Assembly (NCBI GenBank): GCA_014084085.1
Contig: NPFB01000064.1
Span: 11,427-60,225, forward strand
Length of the DNA stretch: 48,799 nucleotides
From: Hondaea fermentalgiana
Taxonomy: Eukaryota > Sar > Bigyra > Thraustochytrida > Thraustochytriidae
Direction: 5' to 3'
Shown here: one piece after another, positions 9,779-16,934 of the stretch
How positions within the stretch are numbered: the first letter of the stretch is position 1
Layout of the letters: each line of letters starts with the position of its first letter
Notes under the pieces: generated by a model
The model's database searches: none
What the model was told of the DNA's origin: nothing
Seen by the model: only the letters and a program-made list of their open reading frames with translations
Translations under genes and position numbers: made by a program

Positions 9779-10630
9779 TCACGCAACAGATTTGCGCCGT
9801 TTCTCCTTCTTGTGTTTCTTCTTCTCCTTGCGAGCCGTCTTGGCGTGTTCACTCCTCTCCTTGTCCTTTTTCGAAGACTTTTTCTTTTTCGATGATGCCT
9901 CCGGCGTCAGCATCGAGACATCTGCGGCGGCATCGCCCTCGCCGTCGGCGCGAGGAAACTGGCGCTTGCGCGACCCCCGCGCGCGGCATCGCTCGAGGCG
10001 CTCGAGAAGTTCCGCGCGCTTTGTGGCGTTGAGAGTTTGAAATTTGATTTGCTCACGCGGCGGTGGCAAGAGCTGTTTGACAACCTCTTCGGCTTTACGA
10101 AGACGCTCACGCTCCGCATCAGCAACAACATCCTCGTGGTCGCTCTCCGCATCGACTTCATCTTCATCGCGCTGATGAATGTGAAACGTGCGGGCCGGCG
10201 GGCCCACAAGACGAAGTCCGTTTGTATACGAGCTTGAGGGACGCATGCAGCGGATCTGCGAGAAAGTCCCAGGTTTATCGGCGCGCAGCTCAAACTGGGC
10301 GCCCACGCGCACCGTAGCCTCTGGGTTTTTGCCGGAGATCTTGATGCCATTCAGGTCCTCTGCGTCAAAACCCATGGGCACGCTTACAATCCACAGCTCC
10401 TCCCCGAGCGGTACGCTGTGCATGTCATCCGTAGGTTCTGGCACCATCTTGCCAGCTCTTCTACGTTCGTCTGCGTCCCACACGCTGCCGGCGTGCACCA
10501 GCATCTTCTCGTCCTGCACGGACCCGTCCTCCAGACGCAGCTCGCCGTCGCCATTCTCGCCGGAATCGCTGTCCCCGACGGACCGGTATGCGTACCGCTT
10601 CCGTTTGCGTCCGCTGGCGGCGCCCTCCAT
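9779..10630 (-). CDS. RPA34-like (RNA polymerase I subunit/CAST family) basic nuclear protein, tentative
   Basis: The protein has 283 residues. The N-terminus carries a basic cluster (GRKRKRYAY) and an acidic stretch. A central block of about 100 residues follows with an ELWIVSVPMGFDAEDLNG motif, a beta-rich segment and a PP-containing strand (LVGPPARTFHI), then a charged helix with LLPPPREQ. The C-terminus is strongly Lys-rich (KKKKSSKKDKE and KKKHKKEKRRK), looking like nuclear/nucleolar signals. The ELW...P..FD...LNG pattern with a Lys-rich tail resembles RPA34.5/CAST, the subunit that dimerises with RPA49 in RNA polymerase I. That family is poorly conserved, so the call is tentative. The Met at 10630 starts the protein-like sequence; the upstream frame is repeat translation. 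Confidence 0.5.
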   Translation of the reverse strand: MEGAASGRKRKRYAYRSVGDSDSGENGDGELRLEDGSVQDEKMLVHAGSVWDADERRRAGKMVPEPTDDMHSVPLGEELWIVSVPMGFDAEDLNGIKISGKNPEATVRVGAQFELRADKPGTFSQIRCMRPSSSYTNGLRLVGPPARTFHIHQRDEDEVDAESDHEDVVADAERERLRKAEEVVKQLLPPPREQIKFQTLNATKRAELLERLERCRARGSRKRQFPRADGEGDAAADVSMLTPEASSKKKKSSKKDKERSEHAKTARKEKKKHKKEKRRKSVA

Positions 10631-10924
10631 CGCGGGCCTCGCCCTCCTCGCGTCGCCTCGCCTCGCCTCGCGTCGCCTCGCGTCGCCTCGCCTCGCCTCG
10701 CGCGCCTTGCTCGCGCGCACCTCGCTCGCGGCGATCAGGGACTGACTGGCGCGGCCTGCCAACGATTGGTTTTGCCCTCTATCCGCGGCAGAGCCGGCAC
10801 GGAACCGCCCCTCTTTGCCCCACGCAATCACACGGCTAAACCAGCGACCACGAGCGCGCTGCTGCTGCGACTGCTGCAAACTGCTCCGACTGCTCGTGGA
10901 GCCCGCCGAGGCCGGGCTGGGACG
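10631..10924. promoter_or_regulatory. Divergent promoter with GCCTC/GCGTC minisatellite
   Basis: This 294 bp spacer separates the head-to-head starts of the RPA34-like gene (10630) and the PLP enzyme gene (10925). At 10648-10705 it holds an array of 5-bp units (GCCTC and GCGTC variants). No gene is seen. Confidence 0.6.
10648..10705. repeat. Pentameric (GCCTC/GCGTC) minisatellite
   Basis: About eleven 5-bp units, mixing GCCTC and GCGTC, lie just upstream of the RPA34-like start codon. All six frames are open across it because of its composition, which explains the long spurious N-terminal extensions on both strands. Confidence 0.9.
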
Positions 10925-12154
10925 ATGACGGACAACGGCAGCTGGCAGGCTCCTGCTGCGCTCGCTGCATGCCTGGCCGCGTCGGTGGCGACTTCATGGT
11001 GGTGGTGGTGGTCGTCGTCGTCGACGATGAGGACAGCAGCAGCAGCAGCAGCTCCTAGATCGTCGACCTCCTCGTCACAGACGAGGAAAAAGAGAAAGCT
11101 GGCAAAACAGAAAAGACCGGTACGGGAAGGATTCGATGGGCTCATTGGCGAGACTCCGCTCGTGCGCGTAGCGAGTTTGAGCGAGGAGACTGGATGCGAG
11201 GTCTTGGCAAAGTGCGAGTTCCTAAACCCTGGTGGGTCCTCGAAGGACCGTGTTGCGCTTAGCATTGTTGAAGAAGCCGAGCGCGAAGGCAGACTCGGCC
11301 CAGGCGGAACCGTCGTGGAGGGCACTTCGGGAAGCACTGGAATTAGTCTCGCGCAAGTGTGTCGAGCACGCGGCTATCGGTGTGTCATTATTATGCCCGA
11401 TGACCAGGCCATCGAAAAACGCGAATTGCTCTCTCGTCTTGGCGCCGAGGTAGAGCTCGTTAGACCAGCTTCCATTGTAAATCAGGGTCACTATGTGAAC
11501 GTGGCGCGCGAGCGTGCCGCGGAGATTCCGGGAGCTATCTTCGCCAACCAATTCGAGAACATGGCCAATTTTAAGATGCACTATGAAACCACGGGACCCG
11601 AGATTTGGCGCGATGCTGGAGAGCGCCTCGATGCCTTTGTCATGTCGGCAGGGACCGGGGGCACCATTGCTGGTGTGAGCATGTATCTCAAGGCCCAAAA
11701 TCCTGACGTGCGCGTGGTCCTAGCCGATTGTCAAGGTTCGAGTCTCTTTCACAGGGTCAACGATGGTGTCTTGTACACGCGCGAGCAGGCGGAGCGTCGT
11801 TTGCGACGACACAGAGACGACACGCTATGCGAGGGCATCGGGATTGATCGTCTCACCGCCAACTTTGAGACGGGTCTACCTGCCATTGACGAAGCACTGC
11901 GCGTCAGCGATCAAGAGGTCGTAGATATGAGTCGTCATCTTCTCGCGCACGATGGTTTATTTGTCGGAAGTAGTTCTGCCTTGAATCTTTGTGCTGCACG
12001 CGAGACGGCGCGTCGCTTGGGGCCTGGCCACACGGTCGTGACTGTGATTTGTGGATCGGGCTCTCGCGAGCTCACCAAGCTGTACAACGATGCTTACCTT
12101 GCTTCGCGAGGCCTCGTTTCTCCGTCGTCGATCAATTCGCCCCTTGTCCAATGA
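10925..12154 (+). CDS. Membrane-anchored cysteine-synthase-like PLP enzyme (fold type II)
   Basis: The protein has 409 residues. After a hydrophobic segment at about 8-28 ending in five Trp (a likely membrane anchor) and a Ser/Ala/Lys-rich linker, a beta-family PLP domain begins at about 68. It has GLIGETPLV, NPGGSSKDR with the Schiff-base Lys107, the phosphate-binding loop TSGSTG (134-139), SAGTGGTIAG and a C-terminal CGSGSRELTK. The set resembles cysteine synthases, and the anchor recalls the fungal outer-mitochondrial-membrane cysteine synthase-like proteins (yeast YGR012W type). Substrate (O-acetylserine, O-phosphoserine or another) cannot be read from sequence. The start at 10925 is the first Met directly before the anchor; the further upstream open frame is repeat translation. 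Confidence 0.88.
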   Translation: MTDNGSWQAPAALAACLAASVATSWWWWWSSSSTMRTAAAAAAPRSSTSSSQTRKKRKLAKQKRPVREGFDGLIGETPLVRVASLSEETGCEVLAKCEFLNPGGSSKDRVALSIVEEAEREGRLGPGGTVVEGTSGSTGISLAQVCRARGYRCVIIMPDDQAIEKRELLSRLGAEVELVRPASIVNQGHYVNVARERAAEIPGAIFANQFENMANFKMHYETTGPEIWRDAGERLDAFVMSAGTGGTIAGVSMYLKAQNPDVRVVLADCQGSSLFHRVNDGVLYTREQAERRLRRHRDDTLCEGIGIDRLTANFETGLPAIDEALRVSDQEVVDMSRHLLAHDGLFVGSSSALNLCAARETARRLGPGHTVVTVICGSGSRELTKLYNDAYLASRGLVSPSSINSPLVQ

Positions 12155-12849
12155 AATGAACGAACGCAACGTTGAACATGCCAGCCACGGCATTTTATCA
12201 TAAACAAAATTGAGATGTAAAAGGCCTTTGCACCTAATTGCTACGATTGCTCAACCTGCATTGTTTTTCTCATGTCAGCGAGCGGACGAGCAGTGCTGTC
12301 AAGGATTGACCTCGAGAGTCTTTTATCGTGGTGAGCCTTGAAGTGCAAAAGCAGAGAAACGAAGGAAACTAGGTCTAATTGTTTGTACTTTGTTTGTACT
12401 TTGTTTCTTTTCTTGCTTCCCTTCTCATTTGCTTGCTTGCTTGCTTGATGAAGAGGAACAAACCTCGAGCTCATTGCGAGAAGATGACAGAAAGAAGTAT
12501 AAAAAGGGGGGGGGGGGGGGTCCCGTCAAAATGCATCTTTTGCTTTTTTATAAAGTTTGTCTTTGGGGATGACGGCATGCCTTTGTTCTTTTCGTTGCTT
12601 CTTCGTTCAACAAACATGGGAGCTCAGACTCACTCATTGGCTTGGTAGATTGCTTGGGTGAATGAACACCCATCCACCCACCTCCCGACCAACCCAGGTG
12701 GCTGTTTCGCTAGGATGATGAGGCGACTTGATTGAGATGTTGGGCGAACTACATGGGGCAGGTCAGGTGGCGAACAGCGGCCTTGTAAATACGCAGGATT
12801 AAAGAAGAGTGATACAAGGGAGGTGGTGATGATGACACCTGAGATTTGA
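12155..12849. other. Convergent 3' spacer with simple repeats and a G15 tract
   Basis: The 695 bp between the convergent PLP-enzyme and SET genes has no credible ORF. It contains a short direct repeat of TTTGTACTTTG-like units (about 12380-12405), a (TTGC)n run (about 12430-12449), and TATAAAAA followed by 15 consecutive G (12498-12520). Confidence 0.65.
12498..12520 (+). repeat. TATAAAAA followed by a 15-G homopolymer
   Basis: Positions 12498-12505 read TATAAAAA and 12506-12520 are all G, then TCCCG. The G run is the longest in the window and could also be an assembly-sensitive site. No transcript start can be assigned to the TATA-like sequence. Confidence 0.85.
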
Positions 12850-14601
12850 CTAGCGGCGCGCGGGCGCGGCCATTCGAATCTCATAGGCCAGGCGGCCCGC
12901 AAACCGCGCAAGGTCCGCATCGCGGTGCGTGCGGTCTGGCAACTGGCGCAATCGCTGGTGCAGCGGTGCTTCATTCGAGCTGTCCTGGAGAATAGCCGAA
13001 AGGGTCTCGAAAGCATGAATCCAGAACGAAAGGATCTCCTGCTCGCTGACGACGACAATGAGCGTGGTGCGGCGCACCGAAAAGGGCTTCAAATTGCCGT
13101 GGTTGAGAAGCTCTAGGTTCTCCTCGTACGTTTGTGGGTACTTTGTCAGCTGGCGCTCGCAGGCGGCTGCAAGCATCTCGAGCGCCGCAGTTTCGTTTCG
13201 TGCAGATACATAGCCAACCGAGGAGTCCCGGTACGAGTCGCGCGAGCGGCGGTACGAGTGGCCGTGACCATCATCGCCGGCGCCCGAATCATCGAGGCCA
13301 CGGGCCGCAAGAATTTCCGTCAGCTCGTCGGCGGTGGCGACGGCCACACGGCAGTAGCTCAGAGCCTCGCTGGTGGCCTTGTCCTCAATGTTCATGGAAA
13401 GACGAAAGCCACGCGAACTGCGTGAGGGCCCGAGCACAGCCAGACGAGACTCGTGGAGAGAGTCTTGGCGGGCACTCGCTAGGTGCAGACGAATGTAAAT
13501 CTCGTTTTGGCACTTGCCATCTTCCTCGCGGTTATCCACGACGGCAAATCCGTAGTGCAAAAGAAACTTAGAATTGCACTTTTTGCCATAGGAATCCATG
13601 ACCTGCTGGTGCGGCTGCAGCGACGACAAACTTGTGATGGTAAAAGCGTCCTTGCTGTCCTCAAAGGTCCAAGAGGTCTCACGGGGACGATAGTGATTGA
13701 GCATGTCGCTATAAGGTACCATCGCGGTGCGTTTGTGGTTGTGCACGAGGATGCCAAAGTTTCGTGAGCCGACGGCAGTGCGCACCTCGAGAAATTCCTC
13801 AAAGGAGAATCGCTCAAACTCTGGAACCAGGCGGCAAATCTCTTCGTAGTCGGCGTGCATGTTGCGCTTCCGTTCCGCAATGTCGTCGAGAAGAGGCGAC
13901 CCAGTGAGCCAGGAAAGTTGCTCGTCGTTGTAAAAAATGGGAAAGTCGTCATACTTGCGCGGCAGAACCCTGTAGTACGGCTGGAAAAAGTGGTTCGGGT
14001 CCTCGCGGGTCTCCATAATGTAGAGAAGAACAGCGATAAGGTTTGGCGTCGAGAGCGAGTAGTTTTGGCTAAACAACTTGCGGCCCATCTCGGTCTCGCG
14101 GCCCATCTCATCCGTGATCAGACACTTGAGGGGAATCTGGATGATGCAGTTGTACGGGGCAATGGGCCGCGTCGCGTGCACGCCGCGCACCTCGGAGTCA
14201 CCGTAGCGCTTAAGGTAAAGGTCAGGGAACTTGGCGCCGTTCGTGAGGAGCCATTCTTCGAATTCCTTGAAAATGGTGTTCGAGTCGTCCTCGTCACCCT
14301 TCTTTTCGCTCGTCGCTTCGACGTCCTCGTCGACTTCAAACTTGAGTCTGTCCGGGACCTGAAGATTAGCTGCTACGGTGCCAGGCACATCGACGCTTGC
14401 AAAGCCGCCGGTGCCGCTGCTGAGCATGGTCTTGGGAATCCCGGCAGTGCCGCTCATGCCGCTTGTGATGCCTCGGACGCCCACCTTGGCACGCGAGGCG
14501 CCAGGCATGTTTGACCCTGAGCTCGACGTGTCGGTGCCACAGCCGCCCGTTTCCTCGATGCGTAGATTTCCGAGACCAAGATGCTGATGCGCGTCGCTCA
14601 T
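12850..14601 (-). CDS. SET-domain protein methyltransferase (SETD3/Rubisco LSMT-like class)
   Basis: The protein has 583 residues. A low-complexity N-terminus (1-105) is followed by a split SET domain (about 112-352). This begins with FEEWLLTNGAK, includes the RGVHATRPI strand, and ends with the pseudoknot motifs DMLNHYRP (299-306) and SYGKKCNSKFLLHYGF (337-352). The long helical C-terminus (about 370-570) fits the Rubisco-LSMT substrate-binding fold. Members of this class methylate lysine or histidine on non-histone proteins (SETD3 acts on actin His73, LSMT on Rubisco or aldolase); the substrate here is unknown. The Met at 14601 (MSDAHQHLG) was chosen because the frame upstream is Ser/Phe-rich noise. 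A Ser/Arg/Asp/Tyr-rich loop near 445-470 is an odd low-complexity insertion. Confidence 0.88.
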   Translation of the reverse strand: MSDAHQHLGLGNLRIEETGGCGTDTSSSGSNMPGASRAKVGVRGITSGMSGTAGIPKTMLSSGTGGFASVDVPGTVAANLQVPDRLKFEVDEDVEATSEKKGDEDDSNTIFKEFEEWLLTNGAKFPDLYLKRYGDSEVRGVHATRPIAPYNCIIQIPLKCLITDEMGRETEMGRKLFSQNYSLSTPNLIAVLLYIMETREDPNHFFQPYYRVLPRKYDDFPIFYNDEQLSWLTGSPLLDDIAERKRNMHADYEEICRLVPEFERFSFEEFLEVRTAVGSRNFGILVHNHKRTAMVPYSDMLNHYRPRETSWTFEDSKDAFTITSLSSLQPHQQVMDSYGKKCNSKFLLHYGFAVVDNREEDGKCQNEIYIRLHLASARQDSLHESRLAVLGPSRSSRGFRLSMNIEDKATSEALSYCRVAVATADELTEILAARGLDDSGAGDDGHGHSYRRSRDSYRDSSVGYVSARNETAALEMLAAACERQLTKYPQTYEENLELLNHGNLKPFSVRRTTLIVVVSEQEILSFWIHAFETLSAILQDSSNEAPLHQRLRQLPDRTHRDADLARFAGRLAYEIRMAAPARR

Positions 14602-16106
14602 GTCGAACGATACGAAAGGAGAAAAGGCCCAAGAAGGGGAAAGGAAGAAAGAAAGAAACGAGGAGGGAGAACAGAAAGAAGGCCCAAGACCGGCGCTCAC
14701 GACAACGCGCGTGCGTCTACGTCTCTCTTGCCACCGCTCGACCCACGCCGACGGACAGACGAGAGAGAGAGAAAGAAGTAGCTTCTCTCTACGGCTTCGC
14801 TTCGCTTCGCTTTTGCTTTGCTTTGCTTTGCACAGCTTGGTCTCGCCTGGCTCAGCACTTTATTTCTCCTGGCAAGACGCGCGAGTCGTCCGATTCACCA
14901 GCGAAGTTTGGCGACGGTCTCGGGGCCGGCTGCGCGGTCAGCAAAGAGCACCTCTGCCGCTCCCTCGCCGACGCGGCGAGCGTGCCCAGGCAGCAGCACC
15001 AGGCGCAGACACGCAGACAGAGAGACAGAGTCTGCTCTCCGGCCAGGCCCTTTCTTTTCAAACCCCTTCCTGATCCGATCCGATCTGATCTGATCGCCTT
15101 GCTCCGGCCTCTGCTCGGCGGGCGCGCGCGCGCGGGTGCTGCCGCGCTGCCGCGGGGTCTGCGGCGGGGCTCGCGCGCGGCGGCCTGCGCGTCTCGCCTC
15201 GGGGCGTGCCTGCGCGCGGGCGTGCGTGCGTGCGTGCGTCGGGCCTGCCTTCTGAAGCGGGTCTGCTCCTTCCGCGCGGCGCGGCCCTCGCCGCACTTGG
15301 CGCCGCATTCTCCACTTGCGCGCGCGCGCCCACAAGTCGGCTATCCCAAGCCGCCTACTTGCGCGCCGCGGAGACCCCGACTTGCCGCGCCCCGCTGCCT
15401 AAACTCGTAGTGCGGCCGCCGCGGCGGGAACTTTAAGCGGGGTTAAGGTGGCATTGGCGGCGGGGAGAAGGCGCGGGAAGGGGGGCCGCGAAGAAAGTGA
15501 ACGTTTCGGGCGGGGAGGAAGCAGGGCGCCGCGTAAGGCGGGTCCGGCAGCGAAACGCCTCGGGGGAAATGGCCCTCCACGGCGTTACGCGGAGGTGACT
15601 TCCACAGCGAGCGAGGATGGCGCAGCCGCGGAGCTCGACAAGCTGCGCTGAGGGGAGTTGAGGCGCCGCCACGGAGGAGAGGAGATGAGATCGAGGTAGG
15701 ATGGGGTTTCTTATTGAATAAGGCCAGACGAGCAGAAAGAAGAAAAAGAAAGTAGGCCTAGCAAGCGAGGACGAAGCCGTTGAGCCCGACATTGACAACG
15801 AGCAAGGTCCGATGGAGGCGAAGGAGAGACTTGGACCGTCCAAATGAGTCGAGATGAGATGGAAAGAAAAGAATAGCTTAGAATGGAAAAACGAATAACA
15901 ATCAAGCCAAGCATGCGATTCTTTCGCTCTTTTTCTCTTCCTCTCTTTCTCCCTCTCATTTTCACCCATCTTACTACATGAATGAATGCATGAGGGAATG
16001 ATTGATTGAATGAATGAATGAATGAATGAACACATGCAAGCTGTGAGTGCCTTGCCTTGCCTTGCCTTGCCTTGCCTTGCCTTGCCTTGCGAGTCGACCT
16101 TTGCCT
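14602..16106. other. 1.5 kb GC-rich gene-free region between the SET and COX16 genes
   Basis: No coding sequence is supported. From the left it has a purine-rich leader-like stretch (14610-14780), CTTCG/CTTTG-type repeats (about 14800-14830), GATCC/GATCT repeats (15070-15095), a very GC-rich part with CG runs and a (GTGC)n array (15100-15420), a G-rich part with small possible hairpins (15430-15660), then AT-richer sequence with (TGAA)n (about 16007-16030) and (CTTGC)8 (16051-16090). The left end must hold the SET promoter and the right end the COX16 3' region. ORFs up to 299 codons here are repeat translations. Confidence 0.55.
16051..16090. repeat. (CTTGC)8 pentamer repeat downstream of COX16
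   Basis: Eight exact CTTGC units end 16 bp beyond the COX16 stop codon (minus strand), so they lie in its 3' untranslated region. A (TGAA)n run precedes it at about 16007-16030. Confidence 0.95.
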
Positions 16107-16684
16107 TCATGACTCTGTCTCGTCTGCGGGTCGTGGAATTCGGACAATTTCAAGTTCGTTCTCCTCTGGATTGAGCTTGCGCATCGTGCGCTTGTAGTCC
16201 TGCTCTAAGTCATACTCGCGCGTGGTCAGCGTCCTTCGCTGCTTACGCGCATCTCCAATCTCATTCTTGCCTTCAACAAGCTGCGCGAACGAGAGGACAA
16301 AAAGGTCCCATCGCCAGGGGAAAGAGCAAGTAATCGATCGATCGATCGATTGAGTGATCAACTCGTCGTTAGTCTCTACGAGCGAGCTCAAATGAAGAGT
16401 AAATATACAGCACAACGTAGTCCTTGCATCGTCGATCCACCTCCCTGCCCGCTCCTCTCTCGCTCCTCGCGTGCGCGTCCTCGGACGGGACGGCTCCGTC
16501 GCGCTCATCCAAGATCGACGATGACCCTGCCCTGACTTCATGCCCATGCTCGCGTCGCGCTGGCAAGCCCTGCGCAGACTCGCGCTGCGCCAAGCAAACG
16601 TACCGTGGACAGCCCGAACGAGCCGAAGACCACGACGGCCACGAGCGGCAGGCCCGTCCGCAAGAAGGGGTTGCGCCGCGCCAT
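16107..16684 (-). CDS. COX16: COX16, cytochrome c oxidase assembly factor (two exons)
   Basis: COX16 is a small inner-mitochondrial-membrane protein needed to assemble COX1/COX2 into complex IV. Exon 1 is 16684 to 16604 (27 codons: basic start MARRNPF, then one membrane helix ending FGSFGLST). Exon 2 is 16280 to 16107 (57 codons plus stop). The intron 16603-16281 (323 bp) starts GTACGT after codon ACG, ends CGCAG and keeps phase 0. The joined protein has 84 residues: helix with the GSFGL hallmark, a charged LVEGKNE segment, a TREYDLEQDYK helix like the family's LxxEYE region, and a final IPRP motif recalling the family's GPRPWED. Length is near the family's roughly 100. Neither exon alone is convincing as an ORF. 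It is divergent from the FAM86-JMJD4 gene. Confidence 0.87.
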
Positions 16685-16934
16685 GGCCACCGCCGGCAGA
16701 GACCGCGCCGCCGAGCAGCGAGCGATCCGGGTCTGCGGCAACAGCAACAAGCACGCGCTGCGCTGCGCTGCGCTGCGACCCAAACTCGACGCACAGGCTG
16801 AGCTGCCGGGACCTTTGACGCCCTGCGCGACACGCGAGAGCGCGCGTAGAAAGACACCAGCCAGCCAGCCAGCCAGCCAGCCTGCCTGCCGCGCTGCCAA
16901 GGCCTAGAGACTCGCGGGCTTTGGAGAGGCCCTC
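16685..16934. promoter_or_regulatory. Divergent promoter of COX16 and the FAM86-JMJD4 fusion
   Basis: Only 250 bp separate the two start codons, so both promoters are compact. A CCAG/CCTG tetramer array occupies about 16857-16890. No TATA box is obvious. Confidence 0.6.

Noticed and set aside
14511..15410. 299-codon plus-strand ORF in the SET-COX16 spacer
   Set aside because: It runs from antisense SET sequence through simple repeats. The translation is Arg/Ala/Ser/Pro-rich without any conserved pattern.
15433..16110. 225-codon minus-strand ORF upstream of the COX16 stop
   Set aside because: Its N-terminus translates the CTTGC repeat and the TGAA repeat. The remainder is Ser-rich noise and no motif is seen.
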